Positions 8,826-18,526 of a DNA stretch of 64,000 nt are shown here, piece after piece (within the stretch, counting starts at the first letter, position 1; each line of letters opens with the position of its first letter). The stretch is taken from NCBI RefSeq assembly GCF_012932565.1, contig NZ_JABBYJ010000001.1, positions 620,001-684,000 of the forward strand, read 5' to 3'. Under the pieces are notes generated by a model, which was not told the origin of the DNA, searched no databases, and was given only the letters and a program-made list of their open reading frames with translations. The translations under genes were made by a program, and so were the position numbers. This DNA comes from Sneathiella limimaris. Its GTDB lineage: Bacteria > Pseudomonadota > Alphaproteobacteria > Sneathiellales > Sneathiellaceae.

Positions 8826-10226
8826 ATGACTGACCCAACTTCTTTTCCCGAAAAGAACGCTTACCTAACGGCTTCCCTGCCCTCCCTATTTTTGAAAACA
8901 GCCGCGCCAATCATATTGGTGACTTTTACAAACGGTTTGTACACAGTTGTCGATGGGTGGTTTATTGGCCGATATGTAGGCCCTGATGCCCTCTCCGCTG
9001 TGACAATGGTGTTCCCACTATTCATGATGATTATCGCTCTTGGAACCCTCGTTTCAAGCGGCTTTGCAAGTGTGTTTTCACGTTATTTCGGTGCCGGAAA
9101 GAAAGAGCTGGGAGAGCAATCAATGCTCAGCGCCTTACTTCTTTCGTTTTTCATCTGCTTGATCCTTATTCTTCTTTATCAGGCATGGGGTTTTCAACTG
9201 GTTCAGGCGATTGCTAATGGCATCGATCCACTCGCAGAGATGGGAGATATCTATCTCAGCCTGACCATCGCCTATAGTCCACTCTTCTTTTTGGTTGCTT
9301 TGCTTTCAGACAGCCTGCGTTGCCAAGGCAAGGTGGGCATGATGGCCCTCATCTCTATTCTGGCGAACGTATTTAACATCACCTGCAACTACATTCTGAT
9401 TGTCGGGCTGGATATGGGGGTGGCCGGCAGTGCCTATGGTACAGCCCTTGCCCAGGGCGGCGCATCACTCATATGCCTAATCTATTTCTACACGCGAAAA
9501 GATACGGCTCGCTTCAGATTTACGGGGTTCAAAAACCTCACTTTAAACTGGGGGCAGTTTCTTGCGCTTGGCGCACCGATAAGTCTGACATATGTCGGCG
9601 TATCAATAATTACCGGCGCAAATATCTATCAAATCCAACAGTGGCATACCGGAGAGTATGAAGTCTCTGTGGCAGCCTACGGTATTGTGACCAGACTCTT
9701 GACCTTTGGCTATATGCCGCTTCTAGGTCTAACCCTTGCGCAGCAGGCAATTGTCGGTAATAACTATGGGGCAGGATTATGGGACCGGACCTACAGCTGT
9801 CTTCGCCTGACAGTAACCATAGCTTTCGTCTATTGTGCCACGCTACAGATCCTCTTTATGGTTTTTCCATCAGAAATCGCTGGAATTTTCGTACAGGATC
9901 CAGCTGTCATTGCAGAAACAAACAGAATCCTGAGCCTGTTTGCTATTCTTTATGTTCTTTTTGGACCCTTGCTAATGTTTCCGGGATTTTTCCAAGCCAT
10001 TGGAGATGCCCCAAAAGCCGCGACACTTAGCCTGACAAAAATTTACCTGATTAGTCTCCCGATGATCATGGGACTGCCCCACTTAATGGGGGAAGTTGGA
10101 ATTTGGTACGCAGCGCCCGTTACTGAGGCTGCCGCCCTGATCGTCACGCTGATCGTCGTCAGTCGAGTTGTCAGGCATCAACAAGGGTTGCGCGGATGGA
10201 TGCAAGCCAGAAGCAGCTCCACTTAG
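8826..10226 (+). CDS. MATE-family efflux transporter
   Basis: A 466-aa protein with about twelve membrane segments in two related halves, as in the MATE (NorM/DinF) cation-antiporter family. Each half starts with the characteristic pattern: LKTAAPIILVTFTNGLYTVVDGWFIGR in effect (residues about 24-50) and LGAPISLTYVGVSIITGANI in the second half. It probably exports organic cations or related compounds at the cost of Na+ or H+; the substrate is unknown. It stands alone and converges on yggS, with only 13 bases between the stops. Confidence 0.9.
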   Translation: MTDPTSFPEKNAYLTASLPSLFLKTAAPIILVTFTNGLYTVVDGWFIGRYVGPDALSAVTMVFPLFMMIIALGTLVSSGFASVFSRYFGAGKKELGEQSMLSALLLSFFICLILILLYQAWGFQLVQAIANGIDPLAEMGDIYLSLTIAYSPLFFLVALLSDSLRCQGKVGMMALISILANVFNITCNYILIVGLDMGVAGSAYGTALAQGGASLICLIYFYTRKDTARFRFTGFKNLTLNWGQFLALGAPISLTYVGVSIITGANIYQIQQWHTGEYEVSVAAYGIVTRLLTFGYMPLLGLTLAQQAIVGNNYGAGLWDRTYSCLRLTVTIAFVYCATLQILFMVFPSEIAGIFVQDPAVIAETNRILSLFAILYVLFGPLLMFPGFFQAIGDAPKAATLSLTKIYLISLPMIMGLPHLMGEVGIWYAAPVTEAAALIVTLIVVSRVVRHQQGLRGWMQARSSST

Positions 10227-10239
10227 GCTGAAGTTAAAA

Positions 10240-10911
10240 TTATCTGGGGGACCGGGCGCCAAAAACGCCTGTGCCCACCCTCACATAGCGAGCGCCAAAC
10301 TGTACCGCGTATTCATAATCACTGCTCATACCCATGGACAGCTTCTCAAGACCATTTCGGACTGCAATCTTGCCAAGCAAAACAAAATAGGGCGCTGGCT
10401 GTTCTTCTACAGGAGGAATACACATTAACCCCTGAACATCCAGTTTATGAACATCCCGACATTCAGCAACAAAAGCGTCTGTGTCCTCAATGGCAATGCC
10501 TGATTTCTGAGGTTCCGCCCCAATATTGACCTGAATATAAACCGGAACTCTTTTCCCTTGCTTTTCCATTTCTGAAGCAAGGGCTTTGGCAATTTTAGGT
10601 CGATCAACGGTCTGGATCACATCAAACAACTCTACAGCCTCTTTCGCCTTATTACTTTGAAGAGGTCCGATCAGGTGGAGCTCCACACCTTCATATTTCC
10701 TTTTAAGCTCTGGCCATTTGCCTTGTGCTTCCTGAACTCGGTTCTCCCCAAATACTCGATGTCCTGCTTCCAGCGCCTCAATGACGCGCTCGATAGGTTG
10801 TTGCTTGGAAACAGCTATTAAAGAGACTTTAGCCGGGTCCTGACCCCATTTTTCTGCTCTTTTCTTGATCCGGGCCTTGATATCCTGAAGATTAGCGGCA
10901 ACGTCCGACAT
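10240..10911 (-). CDS. YggS/PROSC-family pyridoxal phosphate homeostasis protein
   Basis: A 223-aa single-domain PLP-binding TIM barrel of the YggS/PLPBP family, which buffers free pyridoxal phosphate and affects amino-acid pools; no catalytic reaction is known. The PLP lysine is Lys36 in LIAVSKQQP. Other family motifs are FGENRVQEAQ, LHLIGPLQSNK, QVNIGAEPQKSG, and LSMGMSSDYEYAVQFGA near the C-terminus. I use ATG 10911 because it has an AGAAAGG ribosome-binding site and gives the family length; the frame extends further upstream without conserved sequence. It is divergent from the ThiE-like gene. Confidence 0.94.
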   Translation of the reverse strand: MSDVAANLQDIKARIKKRAEKWGQDPAKVSLIAVSKQQPIERVIEALEAGHRVFGENRVQEAQGKWPELKRKYEGVELHLIGPLQSNKAKEAVELFDVIQTVDRPKIAKALASEMEKQGKRVPVYIQVNIGAEPQKSGIAIEDTDAFVAECRDVHKLDVQGLMCIPPVEEQPAPYFVLLGKIAVRNGLEKLSMGMSSDYEYAVQFGARYVRVGTGVFGARSPR

Positions 10912-10986
10912 TTGAGACCTTTCTACGTGATTGGCTGATCCATTCTGCAGATAGCAGAGAATGGACATAAAAAAAACAGGTAGCTC

Positions 10987-11574
10987 ATGTTTTTACAGCG
11001 ATCTTCTGAAACGATAGACCCATTATTTCCAAGTGCTTTCTATTTCACTGATGACAACCGGTCCACGGATCTGCCCTCTGTCATCGCCCGCTTGCCCAGT
11101 GATACAGGTGTGATTTTTCGCCACTACGACCATCCAAAAAGAAAAGAGCTAGCAGCAGTCATCCTAAACCAATGTGCAAGAAGACAATTACCATGCTTCA
11201 TCGCAAAAGATGCAGCCGTAGCCTATCTGATGGGAGCTGACGGCGTGCATTTACCAGAGTATATGATCCCAAGGATTCCGCTCCTAAAGCATCGTTATCA
11301 TGGCCTTCTCATCAGTGTCGCCTGTCATAATAGGCGGTCCCTCCTGACAGCCGAGAGGCTCGGCGCTGATCTTGCTTTCCTCTCCCCCCTATTTCCCACC
11401 AAGAGCCACCCGGGCGCACGAACCCTGTCTCCAATTAAGGCTTCAACATCAATTAACTTATTGAAAAATATGCCAGTTTATGGACTTGGCGGCGTGACAG
11501 CAAATAAGCTTAAACGCCTAAAACTGGCTGGCTTTAAGGGCTTTGGAGCGATTTCACTTTTTGAGGAAAGTTAG
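10987..11574 (+). CDS. ThiE/TenI-like thiamine phosphate synthase superfamily protein
   Basis: A 195-aa TIM-barrel protein resembling thiamine phosphate synthase. GADGVHLPE, LSPLFPTKSHPGARTL and VYGLGGV match the phosphate- and pyrophosphate-handling loops of ThiE/TenI. The early RxK-type motif of true ThiE is replaced by FRHYDHPKRK, and the GISTH motif by ISVACHN, so it may be a diverged or TenI-like member and not the working thiamine enzyme. No other thiamine gene is near. No TPP-riboswitch-like leader is seen in the 75-base gap to yggS. Confidence 0.8.
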   Translation: MFLQRSSETIDPLFPSAFYFTDDNRSTDLPSVIARLPSDTGVIFRHYDHPKRKELAAVILNQCARRQLPCFIAKDAAVAYLMGADGVHLPEYMIPRIPLLKHRYHGLLISVACHNRRSLLTAERLGADLAFLSPLFPTKSHPGARTLSPIKASTSINLLKNMPVYGLGGVTANKLKRLKLAGFKGFGAISLFEES

Positions 11575-12407
11575 TAGCCTTCTGGTAAATAACCAAAATG
11601 CTGCATCAAGGGACGGTTGGTCGAAATGATACGATCGACTTGTTCAGAAGTCAGCTTGGATCGCCATTGTCCAGTTTTACCGCTTCGGAAGAAGCTTTTG
11701 CTATGTTGCGACCTTTCCGCAAATCCATCTTTCTTTTCCATAGCCTTTAATGACTTAAAAGATGACTGACGAATGGCTCTTTGAAGCATTTTCTCATCGA
11801 GATTTACGCCTAGAAATTTCAGTGCATTGCCCATGGTTTTGGTAGGATCGGCATGAAGATCTTCATACCGAATTACCCAAACCGGAAAAGGAGGACGCTG
11901 CGTCCAACTCGCGATGTTATTAGCCCAGGAGCTAAAGACTTGCCGGACCATAGTCTCGTTAGGTGCAGTACTTCCACTTTGGTTATTCATAAACTCTATA
12001 GCCTGATCAAGAGAGAGCCCGAAATGATCGGCTACAGAAATTACGGTATCCAGTGGATTTCGGAGAATGTAAAACGCTGATCTCGTGACTTCAGGCGTGA
12101 TGAGTGGCACCCCGTGCAATGTATTCAAAAGGTTATGAGTTTTTACAAACTTCAGCCCTGCCCCTCTGGACGCAATAAAAGCATGGGCTTTTGGGGTCAG
12201 CTTCATAATGTCTGGATCAGTCAGTTTATCCACATCTTCGTCAGTCACGGCCCGGTATGAAGATTTGCTAGAACCTCCAAAAGTAGACAAATCCAGACTA
12301 TTTAGATCCTGTCGGTTTTCTCCGCCGAGAAAATAGTTATTTAATAGCATCCGAACCCAGGTATTCCCGGATTTTGGATAGGATGCAATCCAAACAATCG
12401 AAGGCAT
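11571..12407 (-). CDS. Sulfotransferase domain protein (copy 1)
   Basis: A 278-aa cytosolic-type sulfotransferase, expected to move sulfate from PAPS to an acceptor. The 5'-phosphosulfate loop is YPKSGNTW (residues 10-17) and the 3'-phosphate motif is RNPLDTVISVADHFG. The C-terminal GKTGQWRSKLTSEQ is the family's RKGxxGDWK-like PAPS contact. The acceptor is unknown; aryl or small-molecule alcohols, or a surface glycan, are possible. Its ATG directly follows the stop of the upstream paralogue (TAGATG), so the two are almost certainly translated from one transcript. Confidence 0.92.
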   Translation of the reverse strand: MPSIVWIASYPKSGNTWVRMLLNNYFLGGENRQDLNSLDLSTFGGSSKSSYRAVTDEDVDKLTDPDIMKLTPKAHAFIASRGAGLKFVKTHNLLNTLHGVPLITPEVTRSAFYILRNPLDTVISVADHFGLSLDQAIEFMNNQSGSTAPNETMVRQVFSSWANNIASWTQRPPFPVWVIRYEDLHADPTKTMGNALKFLGVNLDEKMLQRAIRQSSFKSLKAMEKKDGFAERSQHSKSFFRSGKTGQWRSKLTSEQVDRIISTNRPLMQHFGYLPEGY

Positions 12408-13247
12408 CTAGACTTTAACCCCCTTTAAGTAGCCATATTCTGCCATTTTCTCTCCGTGCACATCGACAACACGCTTGACCTGCTCCTCTGTCAATTCCTG
12501 CCGCCAGCCACCCGCCTTGCCAGACCTAAAAAAACTCTCTGCCTTATCAGATCTTTCTATAAAGCCATCCTTTTTCTCCTGCTCTTTTAGAGACTTGAAG
12601 GAGGAGTTCTTAATGGCCTTGGCGAGAATATTTTTTGGGGGGTTTATGCCCAAAAATTTTGCCAGTTTTGAAAATGTCGCCCCAGGTTTAAAAAGCATAT
12701 CTTCGTATCGCATACGGTGCAGATACTGGGGATTGAACTTCTCCCAACTGGCCACATGGCTGGACCAGGTTCCATAAACTTGCGCTAGTTTATAGTCATC
12801 TTCCGGGGTTTGTGCGTCTGGGTTGTTCATGAAATCAATGGCTTCATCGATCGAGAAGCCGAAATGATGTGCAAGGCTGATGGATACATCTAACGGATTT
12901 CGCACAATATGGATCGCGCCCGCCGTTTCTTCGGCTGTAATAAAAGGCACATCCCAATTTTTACCGAGAAAGTTGTGGGTTTTAACGAATACGGATTGAG
13001 GTCTGGAGCGGGTCATCAAATGATGAGCTTTCGGGGTCAACTTCATGACCTCTTCGGGACTAAGTCCATCAAGCTTTCCGCCAGCAGCCTGTTCATACCA
13101 ATATTTCTGGCCATCCCCATAGGCAAACTGAGATAGCTCGTTGATATGGACAGATTTTGCTGGGTTTAAAATCAGGTTCTGCAAAAAAGACCGAACCCAA
13201 GTATTTCCTGATTTCGGATACGATGCCAGCCAGATGATACCACCCAT
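12408..13247 (-). CDS. Sulfotransferase domain protein (copy 2)
   Basis: A 279-aa paralogue of the next gene downstream, with the same architecture: PAPS loop YPKSGNTW near residue 10, RNPLDVSISLAHHFG, and C-terminal GKAGGWRQELTEEQ. Both also share SSFKSLK and a KKDGFxERS segment. The two proteins are clearly related along their whole length, which indicates a tandem duplication. It is first in the two-gene operon. Acceptor specificity cannot be read from sequence; differences between the copies lie mainly in the middle of the proteins. Confidence 0.92.
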   Translation of the reverse strand: MGGIIWLASYPKSGNTWVRSFLQNLILNPAKSVHINELSQFAYGDGQKYWYEQAAGGKLDGLSPEEVMKLTPKAHHLMTRSRPQSVFVKTHNFLGKNWDVPFITAEETAGAIHIVRNPLDVSISLAHHFGFSIDEAIDFMNNPDAQTPEDDYKLAQVYGTWSSHVASWEKFNPQYLHRMRYEDMLFKPGATFSKLAKFLGINPPKNILAKAIKNSSFKSLKEQEKKDGFIERSDKAESFFRSGKAGGWRQELTEEQVKRVVDVHGEKMAEYGYLKGVKV

Positions 13248-13302
13248 AAAACTCTCCCTTTGAACCTGGACAACTTAAGGGAAAAGCCGGCACTGCTTCA
13301 AT

Positions 13303-13330
13303 AAAAAAGGGGCGGCGAAATCGCCACCCC
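13303..13330 (-). terminator. Rho-independent terminator of the porin gene
   Basis: On the minus strand a GC-rich stem (GGGGTGGCGA pairing with TCGCCGCCCC, one wobble) with a tiny loop is followed at once by six T. It lies about 27 bases after the porin stop. Confidence 0.85.
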
Positions 13331-13357
13331 TCAAAGTCTCAACTTGTACTTCTAAGA

Positions 13358-14407
13358 TTAGAAGGACAGAGATGTACCTACGAAGAAGATCGTAGCGCCA
13401 TCACCAACAGTTGCGCTTTCAAGATCGTCTTCTGCATCCCAGAACTGTACACCACCGAATGCAGTGATTCCTGGGCCAAGAACGTACTGACCACCGACTA
13501 CTACTGAGTCAAGGTGTCCGTCAGAAGCGTCGTCAAGATCTACACCAGCGTACTGTACGCCGATTTTCCATGGGCCCTGACCATAAGTCAGACCAACGTT
13601 GTAGTCATGACGTTCTTCGTCATCAACGTTACCGTCGTTGTCTGTGAATTTGTATGCAGCACCGACAGAGAAACCTGCAACATCAATAACGATACCACCA
13701 GCGATTTCGTCCTGATCTTCAGCAGTGTCGCTTGTTACCAGTTCGTAACCGAGAGAAGCTGCTACACCAACGCTTGAGAATTTGCCTGTGTAGTTAGCAG
13801 CAATAGAGAAACCTTCGTCAGATGCGCCTTCGTCTTTGATGACTGCGTAAGGAGATGCACCTGTACCTGTTTCTTCGTCAGAGTCTGGAGTGTAAGAAAC
13901 ACCCAGCTGGAAGCCGGAGAAGCGTGGTGTGAAGTATGTGATTTTGTCAGCGTCGCTGATGTCGTTGATGTATGTGGATGGGTTAATGCCCAAGCCAGAT
14001 GCATCAGCGTTAGGAGATACCAAGCCCCAAGCTGGAACTGGTGATGGTGATGCATAATGCATCAGGTAAGCAGCTGAGTTTTCAGAACCAACCAGAACAC
14101 GACCAAAAGAACCGTCGATGTACATGTAAGTTTCGTCAACCTGGTCGCCTGTTGCACGAGCTTCCAACTGAACGTTGACACCGAAAGTCAGGCCGTTGTC
14201 CAGAGTTGTTGAACCCATGAAGAAGACTTCGCCTTCGTGACGGATGTCTGTTGGCAGCTGATCGCCATCATCGTAGTCAGCAACTACGAATGAAGTCTGC
14301 AGGTAACCACCGAGGCCGAGTTTGATTTTTTCAGCAGCAGAAGCTGTGCCTGCTGTGAGTGCACTAGCAGCTACCAAAGCTGTTGTGCCCAAGATTACTT
14401 TTTTCAT
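13358..14407 (-). CDS. Gram-negative outer-membrane porin
   Basis: A 349-aa porin of the alphaproteobacterial/Porin_4 type. A clear signal peptide (MKKVILGTTALVAASALTA, cleavage near ASA-AEK at about residue 23) is followed by an Asp/Gly/Thr-rich chain with alternating beta-strand character and a C-terminal phenylalanine (VGTSLSF), the outer-membrane assembly signal. The frame stays open 171 bases upstream, but ATG 14407 is correct because it has a strong GAGGGGAGA site and begins the signal peptide. It has its own terminator and a 436-base upstream region to the next divergent gene, suggesting a strong, separately controlled gene for solute uptake. Confidence 0.93.
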   Translation of the reverse strand: MKKVILGTTALVAASALTAGTASAAEKIKLGLGGYLQTSFVVADYDDGDQLPTDIRHEGEVFFMGSTTLDNGLTFGVNVQLEARATGDQVDETYMYIDGSFGRVLVGSENSAAYLMHYASPSPVPAWGLVSPNADASGLGINPSTYINDISDADKITYFTPRFSGFQLGVSYTPDSDEETGTGASPYAVIKDEGASDEGFSIAANYTGKFSSVGVAASLGYELVTSDTAEDQDEIAGGIVIDVAGFSVGAAYKFTDNDGNVDDEERHDYNVGLTYGQGPWKIGVQYAGVDLDDASDGHLDSVVVGGQYVLGPGITAFGGVQFWDAEDDLESATVGDGATIFFVGTSLSF

Positions 14408-14843
14408 TTTGTCTCCCCTCTGCTCATGAAAGCTAGAGAAAATAAAGTTTGAAATAAACGACGCAAGGCACGGTGGCCTTGTTAGCCAAGTGAAATAAAA
14501 GACTTTAACCCCCGAACGGTCAAGCAATGGACCTTCTGGGTTTTTCCTGTTTTGGATGAACTGTGCTGAAAAAGTCACAAAGTGCGAACCAGAAAGGGGG
14601 TCCTTAATCGATAGTTTTTAGTCAAAACCTCTAAAGAATGTGTTTCTGAGCTGAAAAGCACCTATATTTTGTGTTATGTGGCCAAAATTTGGAAAAACAA
14701 CGAAAAGTCGCTCTTTCGGTTATTGTCGTTGCCTATAACCTGCTTTAGACTGGCGCAGCTTTTGAATCCATTGATTTTTGGGGCCACAAAATGACCGGCT
14801 TCCAAATTTGGATTAAACGAAGGAAACGAGGGATCCGACCATA

Positions 14844-15401
14844 ATGAAATCGAAGACGCAGAAATGCAGTTTTAAATTTGCAGCTTTCGGGTTTTTAAGC
14901 CTTTTTCTGCTTTCCAGCTGCAGCAGTAATCTAGGTACGGATTCATCCTTTCCTGAATCTGGTGCTTCTGGTCAGGTTTTTCCCGCAGGTCGCCCGAAAG
15001 AACGTGAAACCATTTTCGGAGAGGGTGGGATTCTCGGTGGTGGAAAATCACTTGAAGAAAACCAAGGTGGAAGTGGTATTGGCGTAAATGGGTATTTGTG
15101 GCGGGCATCTCTCGATACACTCTCCTTTATGCCTTTAAGTTCCGCGGATCCGTTTGGCGGTGTGATTATCACAGACTGGTACACACCCGCTGAGTCTCCA
15201 GGAGAACGTTTTAAAGTGACCGTTTATATTCTGGATCGCCGGCTTCGTGCTGATGGGATCAGAGTTTCTGCGTTCAAGCAAAATCTTGACAGCACTAATA
15301 ACTGGGTCCCGGTAGAGCTCACCCCCAAAACAATCACAAACCTGGAAAATGCAATTCTTCGGCGTGCGCGCGAACTTCGGATCACTCGCGAAGGCGAATA
15401 A
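14844..15401 (+). CDS. DUF3576-family lipoprotein
   Basis: A 185-aa lipoprotein: basic N-terminus, hydrophobic stretch [11 protein letters not shown] and lipobox LLSSC with lipidated Cys26. The mature part has [31 protein letters not shown] in essence (about residues 85-115), which matches my recollection of the DUF3576 family found upstream of leuS in alphaproteobacteria. Function is unknown; position before leuS, lptE and holA and its lipid anchor suggest an envelope role. It is divergent from the porin gene. About 265 bases upstream of the porin frame limit hold no gene. Confidence 0.85.
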   Translation: MKSKTQKCSFKFAAFGFLSLFLLSSCSSNLGTDSSFPESGASGQVFPAGRPKERETIFGEGGILGGGKSLEENQGGSGIGVNGYLWRASLDTLSFMPLSSADPFGGVIITDWYTPAESPGERFKVTVYILDRRLRADGIRVSAFKQNLDSTNNWVPVELTPKTITNLENAILRRARELRITREGE

Positions 15402-15477
15402 ACATTCCTTTTCAGCTGAGTTAAATCCTCAGAATTATAGAGACAGTATAAATAGAGATACGGACCCGATAATACAG

Positions 15478-18036
15478 ATGTCCCGGTACAATGCGAAAGA
15501 GGTTGAAGCCAAATGGCAATCAACCTGGGAAACCAAACAGACCTTCAAATCTGAAACAGATAAATCTCGGCCCAAATATTACGTGCTGGAGATGTTCCCA
15601 TATCCGTCTGGCAATATTCATATCGGACATGTCCGAAATTATACCATGGGTGATGTTGTTGCCCGCTTTAAACGAGCGCGCGGATTTAATGTTCTTCATC
15701 CGATGGGTTGGGACGCATTTGGCCTTCCGGCTGAAAATGCAGCGCGGGATAAGAAGATCCATCCAGCAGAATGGACTTATGCCAATATCGCAAACATGCG
15801 AAGAGAGCTGAAATCTATGGGTCTTTCCCTGGATTGGAGCAAAGAGCTTGCGACCTGTCATCCAGGCTATTATGGCAAACAACAGAAACTCTTCTTGGAT
15901 TTTCTGGACAAAGGTTTGGTTTATCGAAAAGAAAGCTGGGTCAATTGGGATCCTGTCGATATGACAGTTCTTGCCAATGAGCAGGTTATCGATGGTCGAG
16001 GGTGGCGCTCTGGCGCCTTAGTTGAAAAACGCAAATTAAATCAATGGATGTTCCGCATTTCTGACTATAGTGAAGAATTGCTGGAAAGCCTGAAAACCCT
16101 CGATCGTTGGCCTGAGCGTGTTCGCCTAATGCAGGAAAACTGGATTGGCAAATCCTCAGGTGCCCGCATCAATTTCAAGATCACAGATCGGGATGATGCA
16201 CTTGAAATTTACACAACGCGCCCAGACACCCTTTTTGGTGCCAGCTTCATGGCCGTTGCAGCTGACCACCCATTGACTCAGGAACTGGCGAAAGAAAATC
16301 CAGCGATCGCGGAATTTGTCGCAGAATGTCACCGCATGGGGACTAGCGAAGAAGCGATCGAAAAAGCTGAGAAAAAAGGCGTTGATACGGGTCTGACAAC
16401 AGATCATCCTTTCATTCCCGGCAAAACCTTACCCATCTATGTGGCCAACTTTGTCTTGATGGATTACGGAACTGGCGCCATTTTCGGCTGTCCTGGCCAT
16501 GACCAGCGCGACTATGAGTTCGCTACAAAATATGGTCTCGATATCACCCGAGTAGTTGCCGGCCCTGATGGGGAAACCGGCCCGCTAAGCAATGAGCCCT
16601 ATATTGGGCCTGGTGAGATCATCAATTCGGAATTCCTCAATGGGTTGGATGTTGAGGCCGCCAAGAAAGCTGCAATTTCAAAACTTTCTGAAGATGATAT
16701 CGGATCCGAAACGATTAATTACCGTCTTCGAGACTGGGGAATTTCCCGTCAGCGCTATTGGGGCTGCCCAATTCCGGTTGTCCATTGCCCCTCTTGCGGC
16801 ACTGTTCCAGAAAAGGCAGAGAACCTTCCAGTTGAGCTGCCTGAGGACGTTACCTTCGATAAGCCGGGGAACCCGCTGGATCATCATCCTACCTGGAAAC
16901 AAACATCCTGTCCGTCTTGCGGCGCAGACGCAACACGTGAGACAGACACTATGGACACCTTTGTTGACAGCTCCTGGTACTTTGCCCGCTTCTGTGCTCC
17001 TCGGGATGAGGATCCAGTTAATCGGGAGGATGTAGATTACTGGCTACCGGTGGATCAGTATATTGGCGGTATCGAGCATGCGATCCTTCATTTGCTCTAT
17101 TCCCGCTTCTTCACCCGCGCGATGACAGAAACTGGCGCTATTGACCTGGCAGAGCCGTTCGCTGGTCTCTTTACGCAAGGCATGGTGACACATGAAACCT
17201 ATCGAAGCGCATCTGGTGAATGGCTTTTCCCTCAGGATGTTGTGACCAACGATGCTGGTGAGTTTGTTCATGTGGAAACAGGCGAAAAAGTAACCGTTGG
17301 CGGCGTCGAAAAGATGTCCAAATCCAAGAAAAACGTTGTCGACCCTGCGGAAATTATCGACAAATTCGGTGCGGATGCGGCCCGCTGGTTTGTTCTATCA
17401 GACAGCCCGCCTGATCGGGATATGGAATGGACTGATGCTGGTGCAACAGGCGCCTGGCGCTTCAAACAGCGTCTTTATCGCTTTGTTACAGAAAATCTTG
17501 ATAAAGCTGCTCCGGTTGGAAGCGAAGCCCCATCAACTATCGACGGTGATGCGCTTACCCTCCGTAAAGAGACCCATAAAACATTGAGTCTCGTGACAGA
17601 CAGTATTGAAAAGCTTCACTTCAATACAGCGATCGCCAGAATTTATGAGTATATGAAAGCTCTCGCTGAATTTGTTCCCTCTGATGAAGGCGGTGCCTGG
17701 GCATTGAGAGAGGCTATGGAAGTCATGGTGTCCATGGTTGGACCAATGATGCCCCATTTGGCAGAAGAACTTTGGGAAATCCTGGGTCATTCAACCTTAT
17801 TGGCTGACACAACCTGGCCAACGGCAATTCCAGAGCTGACGGTCGACGATACGGTTACAGTAGCTGTTCAGGTCAAAGGTAAGCTAAGGGGTACTCTTGA
17901 GGTTGCCAAAGACGAAGACAAGGATAAGGTGGAAGCACTCGCACTTGAAATTGAGTCGGTTCAACGCGCTATCGGCGATAACCAAATCCGTAAAGTCATT
18001 GTGGTTCCAAACCGGATTGTAAACATTGTTATCTAG
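15478..18036 (+). CDS. leuS: Leucyl-tRNA synthetase
   Basis: LeuRS (852 aa) charges tRNA-Leu. The class I signatures are present: a HIGH-type motif in [14 protein letters not shown] (near residue 42) and KMSKS in [11 protein letters not shown] (about 618). The CP1 editing domain has TTRPDTLFG and the conserved [15 protein letters not shown]; a zinc-ribbon-like CPSCG...CPSCG pair lies between. ATG 15478 is chosen because it starts the conserved [14 protein letters not shown]; the frame runs upstream into the DUF3576 gene. No T-box-like leader is seen. The stop overlaps the lptE start by 11 bases. Confidence 0.97.
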   Translation: MSRYNAKEVEAKWQSTWETKQTFKSETDKSRPKYYVLEMFPYPSGNIHIGHVRNYTMGDVVARFKRARGFNVLHPMGWDAFGLPAENAARDKKIHPAEWTYANIANMRRELKSMGLSLDWSKELATCHPGYYGKQQKLFLDFLDKGLVYRKESWVNWDPVDMTVLANEQVIDGRGWRSGALVEKRKLNQWMFRISDYSEELLESLKTLDRWPERVRLMQENWIGKSSGARINFKITDRDDALEIYTTRPDTLFGASFMAVAADHPLTQELAKENPAIAEFVAECHRMGTSEEAIEKAEKKGVDTGLTTDHPFIPGKTLPIYVANFVLMDYGTGAIFGCPGHDQRDYEFATKYGLDITRVVAGPDGETGPLSNEPYIGPGEIINSEFLNGLDVEAAKKAAISKLSEDDIGSETINYRLRDWGISRQRYWGCPIPVVHCPSCGTVPEKAENLPVELPEDVTFDKPGNPLDHHPTWKQTSCPSCGADATRETDTMDTFVDSSWYFARFCAPRDEDPVNREDVDYWLPVDQYIGGIEHAILHLLYSRFFTRAMTETGAIDLAEPFAGLFTQGMVTHETYRSASGEWLFPQDVVTNDAGEFVHVETGEKVTVGGVEKMSKSKKNVVDPAEIIDKFGADAARWFVLSDSPPDRDMEWTDAGATGAWRFKQRLYRFVTENLDKAAPVGSEAPSTIDGDALTLRKETHKTLSLVTDSIEKLHFNTAIARIYEYMKALAEFVPSDEGGAWALREAMEVMVSMVGPMMPHLAEELWEILGHSTLLADTTWPTAIPELTVDDTVTVAVQVKGKLRGTLEVAKDEDKDKVEALALEIESVQRAIGDNQIRKVIVVPNRIVNIVI

Positions 18037-18520
18037 ACTTGCGATACTCTTTGTAATACTCCTTTCGGTTGCAGCTTGCGGCTTTCAGCCCTTGTACGGT
18101 CGGCAAACGCAAAATGCCAAAGTCACAGCTGCACTCGATCAAACTTATGTACTTCCCATAGAAGGCAGGGTGGGTCAAATTGTTCGCAATGAACTTCTCG
18201 ATCGCGTCAGCCCCAAAGGGTTGCCAAGCCGCTCACTTTACCAGCTGAAGGTTAAATTACGTGAGGTAAAGCAAGGTCTAGCGATTGACAAGTCTGACTC
18301 GACAAACCGTTATAACCTTACCCTCATCGGACAGTACACCCTCCTCGATTCTTCCGGGAAAACAGCTGTCTATAAAGGAAGTGCACAATCTGTCGCCTCT
18401 TACAATGTGGTTGATTCCGATTTTGCAAACCTGGCTGCAGAAAAAAATGCGCAGAAGCGTTCAGCAATCGTTGTCGCCGAAGAAATCCACCGCCAGTTGT
18501 CTGTATTCCTGTCCCGGTAA
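18026..18520 (+). CDS. lptE: LPS-assembly lipoprotein LptE
   Basis: LptE is the outer-membrane lipoprotein plug of the LptD translocon that inserts LPS. The 164-aa product has a short signal sequence and lipobox [12 protein letters not shown] with lipidated Cys18, the typical LptE start. The downstream part is a small alpha/beta domain with low conservation. Translation begins at a TTG inside the end of leuS; no ATG precedes the signal sequence. It is in the usual place between leuS and holA. Confidence 0.9.
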   Translation: MLSRLAILFVILLSVAACGFQPLYGRQTQNAKVTAALDQTYVLPIEGRVGQIVRNELLDRVSPKGLPSRSLYQLKVKLREVKQGLAIDKSDSTNRYNLTLIGQYTLLDSSGKTAVYKGSAQSVASYNVVDSDFANLAAEKNAQKRSAIVVAEEIHRQLSVFLSR

Positions 18521-18526
18521 GATGAG

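Noticed and set aside
10912-10986. Possible TPP riboswitch before the ThiE-like gene
   Set aside because: The gap is only 75 bases and lacks the conserved CUGAGA and ACCUGA elements.
13514-14055. Reading frames on both strands within the porin and other genes (for example the His/Thr-rich one at 13762-14055)
   Set aside because: They are shadows of repetitive codons in the real gene and have no ribosome-binding site or family features.
13358-14578. Longer porin frame starting at 14578
   Set aside because: The extra 57 residues precede a perfect signal peptide and strong ribosome-binding site at 14407, so are not part of the protein.
15402-15477. T-box or attenuator before leuS
   Set aside because: No specifier or antiterminator structure visible; T-boxes are also unexpected in this group.
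15349-15477. N-terminal extension of leuS
   Set aside because: The extra 43 residues overlap the DUF3576 gene and are not LeuRS-like.
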